From NCBI GenBank assembly GCA_963924555.1, contig OZ004583.1, positions 1,397,501 through 1,461,500 on the forward strand: a stretch of 64,000 nucleotides of DNA, given 5' to 3'. A program made the position numbers and the translations under genes. The notes beneath the pieces are model-generated. The model did no database searches, had not been told where the DNA came from, and saw nothing but the letters and a program-made list of their open reading frames with translations. Source of the DNA: Crambe crambe (lineage: Eukaryota > Porifera > Demospongiae > Poecilosclerida > Crambeidae). Below are positions 1 to 24,500 of the stretch, piece after piece. The stretch's first letter is position 1, and every line of letters starts with the position of its first letter.

Positions 1-623
1 AAACAGGTAGTAGAGTACAATGGACGTTTTGACAACTCATGTGCATAGGCTCAAGTTTTAACGCCATCAGCTAGATAATGTTCTTTTTCTCTCTGCAATA
101 ACTTAGCTTTTTTTGTAGTCGGGCGTTTGGTAGTGAATATTGTTCTCAACTAGCTAGAAAGCTTGGAGCTTAAAACTGTGAGAACTTCGCAGCGAGGATT
201 CCAAGATTGTAAAGCATAAAATACCACACGCACGTCCTTTTTATTCACGGCGGTATATATGGCGCATGGCCTCTGGCCCGACCAATCACAGCGCCGGAAG
301 GGATTTCCTGATTTGCATAATTAACCATCAACGACATACGGCAATACTAGTCCCACATCAAAAGCCCAGCCAGATACAACATTGCTATTGGATGAGATTG
401 TCCACAGGCCTTTGGCCATTTTGACAGCTGCAGTGGTTATTTGTGGCTAACCCTTTAAGCCTTTAATAGTGCAGATAATAAATGCGAGGGCTTCAATTTC
501 GTGTGGTATAATAATAACTACAACATTATTATGTGCTCAGAAATTAAATCATTGTGGTTGTACAGAGATGTGAAAAATGAAATGAAAATCAAATTGTTTT
601 TGATGCTAAAATTAGAAATTTCC
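1..623. promoter_or_regulatory. Left-edge non-coding region with promoter-like motif cluster
   Basis: No coding exon is supported here. Between about 275 and 390 there is a CCAAT box (ACCAATCACA, near 280), an ETS-like CCGGAAG (near 294), an octamer-like ATTTGCAT (near 311) and an inverted CCAAT (ATTGG, near 386). This could be the promoter of a gene lying to the left, facing away from the 3' end of the GPKOW homolog. Motif matches only, so the call is weak. Confidence 0.3.
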
Positions 624-14799
<14,176 letters not shown>

Positions 14800-14800
<1 letters not shown>

Positions 14801-14805
14801 TTATT
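14800..14805 (-). terminator. Candidate poly(A) signal of aerolysin-like copy A, overlapping the GPKOW ATG
   Basis: On the minus strand the sequence reads AATAAATGG: a canonical AATAAA about 90 nt after the copy A stop, sharing its last A with the GPKOW start codon (14798-14800). If used, copy A transcripts would run into GPKOW exon 1, because cleavage falls 10-30 nt downstream. Confidence 0.5.
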
Positions 14806-14895
14806 ATTCACGAAATAATGCGCACCGACATCGCATTTACAATAATTATGGAAACTTAAAACCTCTACAATCCAAGTTAGGAGTGCACTACCAAT

Positions 14896-15684
14896 TTAGC
14901 TATTCAGTGGTTCTTCCACTTTTTCGACACTGGATGCTTCTCCAAACCAGAATAGTGTGCCACTCTGGGTAAAGCTGGGATGCTCATCTTCTGTACAGTA
15001 GTTTGGTAGAGTACTGATCATATCCCTGGGAAGCACAGATCCTTTGCTATGGCAATTTCCTAGGCATCCCTGCTGGCAGCCACTTTGGTACTTCAGGGGG
15101 ACAGAACTGAAGGTATTGACAGTAAATTTCAGAGTATAATTCATCATGTACTTCACACGGTACGATATCACTTTGACTGTCACACGTTTCCCAGGTGGGA
15201 TGATGATCTTCTCCTCTCTTTCGTAGCTGACGGCAAATCCTTGTTGGCCTGGAATTTCAAATCCTGTAGTTTTAGACTTATTTCTCGTATATATTGTACT
15301 AACTCCAGCTATCGACATATTCATCAGTGTAGTCCCGATCCTATCACCAAATCCAACGTCAACTCCTCTTGTACTGCTAAAGCTGTATGTATTTTCCGTA
15401 TGTTTCAAAGATTGCTTGGTGATCTTGAGCACAGTTTCGTCTTTTTCCACTCCATTGTTAGTGTATTCTTTTGTGGTGATATCAACAATGGTACGAGTTG
15501 CTTCACGAGGTACTCTCTCTTTCTCTATAATACTCATGCGAAAAGGAATATCATTTACCATCTTTTCGTAAGACAAGTTTCTGAAGATTAAAATATTGTC
15601 CCCATACTTGGCTCTAGCTGCACGTTCATAGAGGTCCCAGAAAGTGACAAGACCTCCATAGTTTCTCATTTCTCTGTATGCCAT
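14896..15684 (-). CDS. Aerolysin-like (ETX/MTX2-type beta-pore fold) protein, copy A, 262 aa, single exon
   Basis: Intronless and complete, with ATG at 15684. I assign the aerolysin/ETX-MTX2 superfamily from its pattern: alternating polar/hydrophobic beta strands, a Ser/Thr-rich stretch at about residues 99-135 in the position of the membrane-insertion hairpin, and a following strand with IPPGKRVTVKV (162-172), the usual PPxxxVxVxV signature. A Cys-containing segment (GCQQGCLGNC, 202-211) and an acidic tail follow. The N-terminal 50 residues have no signal peptide. Family members in animals are defence or membrane-remodelling proteins; the role here is unknown. Two paralogs lie upstream in the same orientation (16606-17406 broken, 17939-18715 whole). 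GPKOW begins 95 bp after its stop. Family call by pattern, not by search. Confidence 0.72.
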   Translation of the reverse strand: MAYREMRNYGGLVTFWDLYERAARAKYGDNILIFRNLSYEKMVNDIPFRMSIIEKERVPREATRTIVDITTKEYTNNGVEKDETVLKITKQSLKHTENTYSFSSTRGVDVGFGDRIGTTLMNMSIAGVSTIYTRNKSKTTGFEIPGQQGFAVSYEREEKIIIPPGKRVTVKVISYRVKYMMNYTLKFTVNTFSSVPLKYQSGCQQGCLGNCHSKGSVLPRDMISTLPNYCTEDEHPSFTQSGTLFWFGEASSVEKVEEPLNS

Positions 15685-15760
15685 GTCAACCTAAAGAGCT
15701 GGCTTGGGCTGTAAAACTGTTCACTCGATCTAGCTAGCTACCTATATAGTCTTGGCATGC
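15685..15760 (-). promoter_or_regulatory. Conserved proximal promoter of aerolysin-like copy A
   Basis: The 5' flank of copy A (GTTGACATG start context, TTTTACAG and GAGTGAACAG upstream, TATA-like CTATATAG at 15742-15749, about 60 nt before the ATG) is nearly identical in the flank of the middle copy (TATATA at 17465-17470) and weaker upstream of copy C. This suggests the promoter was duplicated with the gene. Confidence 0.5.
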
Positions 15761-16605
15761 AACTTTGAATTCAGACAGTCAAATCCAGGAATTGGAGTGG
15801 ATAGGGGTGCTATAAAAGGAGCACAATAGTATTTTCTCCCATACGTAGTTCTTAGAACCCAAACAACCATATTTATTCTTATCTGCAGCAGCAACCTATT
15901 ATTCATTTGTTCTTCTACTTTGGAACCTCCGATAAGGACAAACCTCTCAACAAAGGATTATGAAATACGCTGTGGCTAGAGTACCGGCAGGAAGTTATAT
16001 ATAAGATACAGTACTCCTTATCTAGCCCTAGCCCTAGCCCCACCCATTACCCATAAGCATAGTAGGTATAGTCTGTACAACGCTAACCTCCAAAAAAGGA
16101 CAAACATCATGATGATAAATAGATACTTGGTTTTATGCTTATATTGTGTTCTAGGCAATTGGTAGCTAATCTTGGTAATACAGCGATAGTGGTAATCTTG
16201 TAATACTGATAATACCAGTACAATACCTGGTAATACAATTCAGTAATCTTGTAATCATCATTATACTGTAGACTGTGACATAATTGTACCAAGTGTGTGG
16301 ATTTTCTGAGCCAGGCCCACATCTAGTGCACAAAGGTGTCAGTAACGGGTGATCTGTGGCAGTGGTTTTCCCACATTGGATTCCTCTTCAATCCAGGGGA
16401 GTGTGCCACTCTAAACCAACTCCCCCCCACTAGAGGAGCCATTGGAGTTTTCAAACTTTTAGCCATAGATAGAAAACACGAAGGTTTAGTGGAAAACAAT
16501 CCCCCTCCCATTATCATTCTCCATTTATTACTCATAAAATAACGTGGACCAACATCTTCCGTTCTACATAGTCTGATGATTTAGGGAGCTCACCACCAAT
16601 TAGTT
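15761..16605. other. Intergenic, between aerolysin-like copies A and B
   Basis: No exon supported. The AGTTCTTAGAACCCA phrase near 15847 also lies upstream of the middle copy (near 17563), so the duplicated unit includes about 170 bp of 5' flank. Tandem TAATCTTGTAATAC-type short repeats occur at 16170-16260. Near 16510-16560 the downstream flank of copy A is repeated. Confidence 0.5.
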
Positions 16606-17406
16606 TTAGCTATTCAGTGGTTCTTCCACTTTTTCGACACTGGATGCTTCTCCAAACCAGGATATAGTGCCACTCTGGGTGAAGCTGGGATGCTCGTCTT
16701 CTGTAGAATAGTTTGGTAGAGTACTGATCATATCCCTAACAAACACAGATCCTTTGCTACTACAAATTCCTAGACATGTCTGCTGGCAACCACTTTGGTA
16801 CTTCACAGGAACGGAACTGAAGTTATTCACGGTGAATTTTAAAGTATAATTCATCATGTACTTTACACGGCATGATATGACTTTGACCGTCACACGTTTC
16901 CCTGGTGGGATGGTGATCTTCTTCTCTTTTTCATAGCTCATAGCAAATCCTTGTTGGCATGGAACTTCAAATCCTGTAGTCTGAGATGTATATATTTCTC
17001 ATATATATTGTACTAACTCCAGCTATCGACATATTCATCAGTGTAGTCCCAATTTTATCGCCAAATCCAATGTCAACTCCTCTAGTACTGCTAAAGCTGT
17101 ATGTATTTTCCATATGTTTCAAAGATTGCTTGCATGGTGATCTTGAGCACAGTTTCGTCTTTTTCCACTCCATTGTTAGTGTATTCTTTTGTGGTGATAT
17201 CAACAATGGTACGAGTTGCTTCACGAGGTACTCTCTCTTTCTCTATAGCTAATACTCATTTGAAAAGGGATATCATTTACCTTCTTTTCGTAAGACAAGT
17301 TTCTGAAGATCAGAATATCGTTCCCATACTTGGCTCTGGCTGCACGTTCATAGAGCTCCCAAAAGGTGACGAGTCCATCAAAGTTCCTCATTTCTCTGTA
17401 TGCCAT
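16606..17406 (-). pseudogene. Aerolysin-like copy B, broken fossil copy
   Basis: Homologous over its whole length to copies A and C, including the MAYREMRN start, the insertion-hairpin region and the PPGKRVTVKV block, but no longer one open frame (roughly two to four breaks). High remaining similarity to the neighbours and an intact-looking promoter suggest recent loss. It sits between two whole paralogs in the same orientation, so it arose by tandem duplication. Confidence 0.8.
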
Positions 17407-17938
17407 GTCAACCTCAAGAGCTGCATGGCCTGGGCTGTAAAACTGTTCACTCGATCTAGCTAGCTATATAAGGTGGCACACAAAGCAACCAATCAGAAGA
17501 GGGCACAAAAGCTAGAAGGTCATGCAGGACAAACAAGATGATAATTGGGTGATACATAGCTAGTTCTTAGAACCCATGAAAGATCATGTGATCAGCTTAA
17601 AGTTAAATGCTCTATCTAGTCCAAAAGAGGACAAATTCAATAAAGGACAATCTAAAATGATTATTATACATTCTATTCCGTACAAAGTAACCTCTACTTC
17701 TACAAAGGACAAAAGGCTGGGTCCGAAATGTTTGGAGGTCCCACTGTATTTGTGGCTTGCAACACAGCGCTAGCTATTGTTAATAATATTGGAATTTCAA
17801 CCTACGTACACTTCAGCTTTCTCTCCCATTTTTTAATTAAACCATTCATTATGTTCACAAAAATATCTTGAGTGTGCATTACTATGGAGGAACCATACAG
17901 TCCAAGATAGGGAGTTCACTAGCTATCGATTTAACTAT
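17407..17938. other. Intergenic, between aerolysin-like copies B and C
   Basis: It contains the copy B promoter-like flank (17407-17475), a segment with AAAGGACAA phrases (17620-17720) that recur at 15935, 43380 and 63775, and the 3' flank of copy C. No gene seen. Confidence 0.5.
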
Positions 17939-18715
17939 TTAGTGTTCCACTTTTTCGACGCTGGATGCTTCTCCAATCCAGGATAATGTGCCACTTTGGG
18001 TGAAGCTGGGATGCTCGTCTTCTCTACGGTAGTTTGGTAGAGTACTGATCATATCCCTAACAAACACAGATCCATGGCTACTGCAAGATCCTAGACATGT
18101 CTGCTGGCAACCATCTTGGTACTTCACAGGAACGGAACTGAAGTTATTCATGGAGGAGAATTTCAAAGTGTAATTCATCATGTACTTTACACAGTACGAT
18201 ATGACTTTGACCGTCACACGTTTCCCTGGTGGGATGGTGATCTTCTCCTCTTTTTCATAGTCGATAGCAAATCCTTGTTGGCATGGAACTTCAAAACCTG
18301 CAGTTTGAGATGTATTTCTCGTGTATATTATACCAACTCCAGTTATCGACATATTCATCAGTGTAGTCCCAATTTTATCCCCAAATCCAACGTCAACTCC
18401 TCTAGTACTGCTAAAGTTGAATGTATTTTCCAAAGTTTTTGATCGTTTGGTGATCTTGAGCACAGTTTCGTCTTTTTCCACTCCATTGTTAGTATATTCT
18501 TTTGTGGTGATATCAACAATGGTACGAGTTGCTTCACGAGGTACTCTCTCTTTCTCTATAATACTCATTTGAAAAGGGATATCATTTACCTTATTTTCGT
18601 AAGACGAGTTTCTGAAGACTAAAATATCGTTCCCATACTTGGCTCTAGCTGCACGTTCATAGAGCTCCCAGAAGGTAACAAGACCATCAAAGTTTCTCAT
18701 TTCTCTGTATGCCAT
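17939..18715 (-). CDS. Aerolysin-like (ETX/MTX2-type) protein, copy C, 258 aa, single exon
   Basis: Complete intronless paralog of copy A with the same MAYREMRN start, insertion-hairpin stretch (FSSTRGVDVGFGDKIGTTL), IPPGKRVTVKV strand and Cys segment (GCQQTCLGSC). It differs by a one-residue shortening before the hairpin, a small insertion after the second core strand (SSMNN for TVNT) and a shorter C-terminus. No signal peptide. It is the most upstream member of the cluster and lies 388 bp after the stop of the SH2-SH2-kelch gene. Function is inferred only from the family-level fold. Confidence 0.72.
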   Translation of the reverse strand: MAYREMRNFDGLVTFWELYERAARAKYGNDILVFRNSSYENKVNDIPFQMSIIEKERVPREATRTIVDITTKEYTNNGVEKDETVLKITKRSKTLENTFNFSSTRGVDVGFGDKIGTTLMNMSITGVGIIYTRNTSQTAGFEVPCQQGFAIDYEKEEKITIPPGKRVTVKVISYCVKYMMNYTLKFSSMNNFSSVPVKYQDGCQQTCLGSCSSHGSVFVRDMISTLPNYRREDEHPSFTQSGTLSWIGEASSVEKVEH

Positions 18716-19103
18716 GTCTACCTTAAATTACTCGAGCTGGGACAAACTGTTCACTCAATCTGCTATAGCTATTATAGTTTTAGCAGGCAGCTAGTCAGCT
18801 AGGATTCCGATATTCAAATCCAGTAACTGATTAGATTTGGTGGGTGGAAACCACAGTATTCCCACCCACTTGTGATCATGCAGTTTTCCACAATTTATAC
18901 AGCAACCTCTGGTTAGGCTGCTTCAGTATAAAGGAGCATTTTATACTGAAATCAAAGTTCACACAGTTTGGGAGGCACTGCAATTTAATACCAACTTCGC
19001 TAATCATGGTACTGTTTGATATTCCATACTTACATTCATGATTGTCAGAAATACGTGATGACAAAGGAGCAGTTTAGAACACACAACTATAATTAATTGT
19101 TAT
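18716..19103. other. Intergenic, aerolysin-like copy C to SH2-kelch gene
   Basis: It contains the proximal 5' flank of copy C (CAGTTTGTCCCAGC upstream of the ATG, minus sense) and the 3' end of the SH2-SH2-kelch transcript. No exon seen. Confidence 0.5.
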
Positions 19104-21172
19104 CTACACATTTGAGTTTTCGAACTTTCCAATGTACACTTTAGCAGAAAATATCTGGTTTTTCAACCCCCCTCCAATCACCATTACTTCATCATCTGCT
19201 AGTTTCACCACACCAGTGTTGTAGATGGCTAGTGGAAGTTCTGCACCTTTGCATTCCACCCACGAGTTGGACTGGAAGTCGTACGTGCTTATGATTTTAG
19301 TTCCACTCTCGAATGATCTATCAGCAAGAGCTCCTCCTAAGGCAGTGAGTTCTCCATCCATCTCTACAATAGATGAAAGAGCTAAAGGATGCTGATCTTG
19401 GAGGGTCTTCCAGATCACTGGCATCTTATCTTGAGAATTTTGTACACTGTTCACTTGTTGGGCATTTCTGAGGAGTGAGGAGAGAGTGGTGTACAGCGTT
19501 GTGCAGACTTGTTTGTAGGATGCTGCATAGCCTCCTAACGTATAGCACTTGTTATCTGTTATGCAAATGGAGAATGAGGACATTGGAAATGGCAGTCTCT
19601 TTGTGGTACACCACTGTTTGTCTCTGACGTATATCTCAACGACATCAGTTCGCATAAATTCTCCATTGCTCTTGACTTCTTCAACACCTCCAGCTGCAAT
19701 GAGCAATCTGTCTTCATGAGATGCTGCAGAGAGAAGGGAACGTGGTCTGGGCATTGGTGGGAAAACTTCCACCCAGATATGATTTCTGAAAGTATAGACC
19801 TTGTTGGTACGTGTTCCTGATGAACTTTCTTTTCCTCCAATGACTACAAGCTCTCTGCGCCATTGGGTGAGGCCATGTTGGTACGTTGGACTCAGAGGGA
19901 CAGATGTCCATGAATCTCGACTTAAGTTGTACTGAACGATGGCATATCCATCACCAGGTTTTGAGAATCCTCCACCTGCATACACAGAGTCTCCTATCCT
20001 CACCACTTGAGGGGCAGACATTGGAACAGGTAGATCAGCACATTTCCTCCAGTTCACTCGAAGCAGATCAACTTCCTATATAATATGATAATCATTGTCC
20101 ACAACATACACATGATTATCATGTACTTACATTTTTGAATAACACTTCATTTTCTATGTTGTGCTTTGGTTGTGACTCTAACATCAAGATTCATGAAACA
20201 TAAACATGCATCAATTGATAAACATCATAGAGTATAAACATCTTAACATAATTATTATGCGTACTTGATCGTAGCCAATTACAGGAAATTCCCAGCAATT
20301 GTTTTCCTTCGACAGGATAGGATTGGTAGTAAGCTATCAATGCTGGAATGGTATCAAAGGTTATTTCTTTGCCATTCAGCCAATATCCTTCTTCCAAAGT
20401 GTAGTGGATGGCGAAGTGTTTCACCCATCCCTGTAACCTTGTCGACAGGACGAGATCTTTGGCTGATTTACGAACCAAGAAGCAATTTCGTTCTTCCTTG
20501 TGTAGCACTGCTATTGCTTGGTCTTCAGTAATTGTCTCATGATACCAGTCATATCTCGTATAGTCTGCTTGACTTGCCTTGATATCAGGCAATTCAACAT
20601 CTGAACAATAATATATTATTCAAAATGTATTCGCATAACAGTCAGCCATGAAAACATAAAGAAAGGGGGGAGGGAAATCACACTGCGCAGGATTTGAACC
20701 TGCATGGGCAGATTTCGCAACATGCTTTCAAGCACAATGGCTATACAGAGGGTGATACAAAGAGATCGAGTCCATTGCTATTACTATGTATGTACGTACC
20801 TATATAGTCATCATCTGCTTTCTTGCAAATAGCTCCCAGCTTCATCACTGGGGACTTATCAGTAGCACTGAAACCAATGTTACAACAGAAAGAAACCAGC
20901 TGACTCAGATTGTTGAAGCACCCTTGTGATCTCTTCCCCTTCAGACTGTACCAGCCTGATCTACATTCTATCACAGTGTGAAAGAGTTGCCCATGATGGA
21001 TCAGAGACAAAACAAGATTCCCTTTGCTCTCTCGAATGAGGAAGCAGTTGGAGCCATTGGCTCTCAGTGCCACTTCAGCTTGATCTCTAGTGAGCTCTCC
21101 ATGGTACCAATCCTTATCTGTGCACTCCAGCATAAAAGAATTTTCATAAGTCTTTGACATGGGAGAAGCCAT
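19104..21172 (-). CDS. Tandem SH2 plus kelch-repeat protein, 575 aa, 4 exons
   Basis: Exons: 20800-21172, 20265-20600, 20131-20177, 19104-20075 (1728 nt, phases consistent). The first SH2 (about residues 22-108) begins WYHGELTRDQAE and carries FLIRES with the phosphotyrosine-binding Arg at 47. The second SH2 (about 143-228) begins WYHETITEDQA and carries FLVRKS with Arg at about 168. A 25-residue linker leads to a kelch propeller (about 258-575) with recurring GG blades (YAGGG, VVIGGKESS, IAAGGVEE, YTLGGYA, TALGGALA, MVIGGG), about six repeats. It is likely a cytoplasmic phosphotyrosine adaptor: SH2 modules recruit tyrosine-phosphorylated partners and the propeller binds another protein. There is no kinase, BTB or GAP domain. 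The first ATG of the exon frame is at 21172; upstream sequence is open only as a spliced leader. I do not recognise a named vertebrate protein with this order. Confidence 0.88.
20684..20765 (-). pseudogene. tRNA-Ser-like relic (box B) in an SH2-kelch intron
   Basis: Minus-strand sequence has a perfect T-arm/box B (GCAGGTTCAAATCCTGC), preceded by a variable-arm-like segment and an anticodon-loop-like CTTGAAA as in tRNA-Ser(UGA). The D-arm and acceptor stem are not convincing, so this is a degenerate tRNA or a tRNA-derived SINE head. It lies between exons 1 and 2 of the SH2-SH2-kelch gene, in the same orientation. Confidence 0.5.
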
Positions 21173-21584
21173 AGGTATTATAGTCTTCAAGTCTTCAACC
21201 TATGAAAATATGTGTAAAAATTGATTTAAAAAAAGAAGACTTACCTTATGCTATCCGTTTCATGAGATTTCACTGTCAGGGCATGATGTGTATATATATA
21301 GCTATGATTTTCCCAAATTACTCAATGAATAACATATAACTGAAATTGAGTAACAAAGTCCTCGTCTATTATCGAATAATTAATAACACATAACTGAGAA
21401 ATGGATAACAATTCGAGAATTGATTATGCCACATGCATCACTAGATTTAGTTAGGATCGAGCTGGGATTTAAAAAAATTATAGTGTTGTAAAATATACAT
21501 ACGTGTAGCTAAATGCATGCATGGGTATGATCACGGTTGATTTAAGTTCAGCATGCTATTTTCTAAGTCTTCATAGGACAGTGA
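21173..21584 (-). other. Intergenic, 5' leader of SH2-kelch gene
   Basis: A likely 5'UTR intron of the SH2-kelch gene is visible (acceptor AG at about 21202, donor GTAAGT at about 21243); the leader upstream has stops in all useful frames. The rest is AT-rich with no gene. Confidence 0.45.
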
Positions 21585-24500
21585 CTAGCTAGCTGTATCC
21601 ATTTGATACAATTTTATCATGAGAGACTGCCAAATAACAGTACTTTCGGCAGTTGCCAATGTTTCTTCTAGCTCTTCGATTTTTTGCTTCAATTCTTCAT
21701 TTTCCTTTTGCACCAAATAGGATGTACACTTGCTCTCATCCTCCTCTTTAATGCAACTAAGGGAACAGTTACTTCTTAGATTGGTGTCACTCTTAGATGC
21801 CTTGCTATCATTGGAATGAACGCAAGGACTAGTGTGTCTCCAACTTCTGTGAGACTCGAAGGCTCTGGTTAGATTATCAACAGTACAACTGTCCCTAGAT
21901 TGGTTTTCATCATCTCTAGCCATGATGGATGAATCCAGACCCTGTACTGTACCAATAGAGTTGTTTTCACTTTCAGCAACACCACATGTTGCTACTGAAT
22001 CAGCACATGTTTCGGTAGTAGTGATACATACTTCTAATGATGCTGTGTCAAGAGTTTTGGAAAGTTTGTGTGTGACACCAGGACATTCTATACAGCTGCT
22101 TTCACTCGATGCTAGAGTAACACCTTTACCGCTACACTCTTTCAATAGCAACGTATCAAGAGATTTGGCATTAGGGAATCCATTATTGCTATTTTTAGTG
22201 GCGACATTAGTGTCAAATGGCACTGTATCGACAGGAGCAGATTCCCTCACTTTCTTACTCTTCTCAAGTTCTGATTCCTGGCTGCTGTCAAAGGGACACT
22301 TGGACTGGTTGCCCTTGGGAAGATGGCCGAAGAGAGGGTTCTCTGAACTCTCTGCAAAAGGTCATATCGCTATAGTTAATGATATTTAGAATTTAGGAAG
22401 TTTACCAAATCCAATACCCGTTAATGGACTATTTTGAGAGAGAAGACCATCTTCATAATGAGCTGATATCTCCTCTTCAAGACACATAAGCTAAGATATT
22501 ATATGATATGTATAAATGGTAACATTACACTATACAGTAATACCTCATGAAGGACGGAGATATTTCCAATGCTTTTTTTCTTGAAAGGAGAGGAATGGGC
22601 TTTAGATTTATATGCGCCCTCTGATGCTTCAGCTATTGGTAGCGCTGGAAAAGGTCCTGAGCTGGGCAAGTTAGCATTGTTGTCATACTGACCACTGGAC
22701 AGTTCAGATTGATCATCATCTCTCTTAGTCCCTACACATTATAAGAATTCCTCCATTATGCTTTTGCATGTACAGACAGACAATATGAAATGAGGTTGCT
22801 CCCACTAATCAAGAATTCCTCTAATACAGACTTTATGAAAACCTCGAGAATTTTATTAATGATTTCCCAAGTCTGAGTTCCATGCTTATGTTGTAAATTA
22901 CCTCACCTTGCTTGGAATCACTTTTAGACTCTTGTTTCGTGGGTCGCTCTAGAGATTTCATCATGATTTCAAAAGCACTTAGCCCCTTCTTTGTAGCTGT
23001 ACTAGAGCCACTGCTAAATTCTTCTGCTCCAGTGAATCTCATAGCAGAAACTCCAGTCTCATGTCTTTTGCATTTAGCTGTGAGAATGGAACCCAAAATA
23101 CTTTCTTCATTACGAGATGTATTGAAACATATCTGTGACTCCTCTCTCCTCACTGCCGAAGTAATGATTTTGTTTTCATTACTGAGAATTGGATTGGTAC
23201 TGTTCTCATTATGATGTGAATATGAAGCAGAATGATTGTCACCATGAGGCTGTCTTGCCAGCTCCCTACGTTTGGCACCTAATAATGGCCCTAATATGCT
23301 CTCATCAAATTTAGTAGTGTTGATAGAGTTGGTGCGGTCTGAAATTTGCTCATGTTTAGTGCTGGAGTGATGTTTGCCCTCAGAGGGTCCATGGTTTATG
23401 GGATGTTTCTTCTTCTTTCTTTCATTTTTATGAAGAAGAGGTCCGAATATGCTCTCGTCAAATTCAGTGGTGTTGAAGGAGTTGGTGTGATCTGAAATTT
23501 GTTCGCATTTAGTGATGGAGTGGTGTGCCTCTTCAGGGCATCCATAGTGATCCTTCTTCTCTCTTTCATTGTAGCGGGATTTGTGGCAGAGTGGTCCAAA
23601 TATGCTCTCATCCAAGTCCATACTGTTAGATGCAGGAGGACCTACAAATGCTTGTGGCTGAATAACATTGTACAAACAGGTGATGTAATTGTCAAAGGTG
23701 AAGATTCACATATTGAGCTCACTATTTTTCGCTTAGAAAAAGGATTTTCACTGAAGAGCGAGGATGTTGGAATCTTATTGCTCTCCCTATGGAATATGTG
23801 GCCTTAACACTTTAATGGAATACTTAAATATTGTAAGCAACACACCATGACAAAGTATTCACATGAGATCCATCAGAACTCCTCGACTGCCTTGGCATTT
23901 CATCTCTTCTTGTCTTATCCTTCCGTCCAGTTTCCTCCTTGGCTATGACCGGCATATCCAGGTGAACATCACCAGGGAGGACTTCAAGATCCTTATCTTT
24001 GGCATAGTGTAGCTCTAACATTGCATCAGGGTCATTTCTTAAAGCAGTTGTCCTAGGAGGGTGGTCTCTGTTTTTGGTGATATTTTCAATAAAAGGAGCC
24101 CAGCGATCAAAGTTGTAGCCAGTCTGTGATTATAAATGTATAGAATATTCATGTACTGATAATTCTTTAAAGTGATATGGTACTTACTTGACGCTCCTCC
24201 TTTGGGCGTCTCCATGGTACTGCTGTCTTGCTCTCTAGTCTGCCATCCCCCTTAGCCAAATAATTCCATTTGGTTCCTGCAGGACCAGCATGCTCGATAC
24301 CTCTTGCTCTGCTGCCACGCCCTAGGTTATCAGCCAGAGCAGGGTTGAGGTCTTTTGATGATTGGTGGTGTAGATTCAGTATATCGTCAAGACTATACTT
24401 TTTAGCCCCAGTCGATTTCCTGTGAATATAAATAAATAAATTAATTAATTAAAAATAAATAAATAAATAGATAGAGCTATTGACTAGTAACACATTACCG

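Noticed and set aside
23396-23611. Second open frame through REDIC1 exon 9
   Set aside because: A shadow of the repeated coding region; the DESIFGPL frame is longer and joins neighbouring exons in phase.
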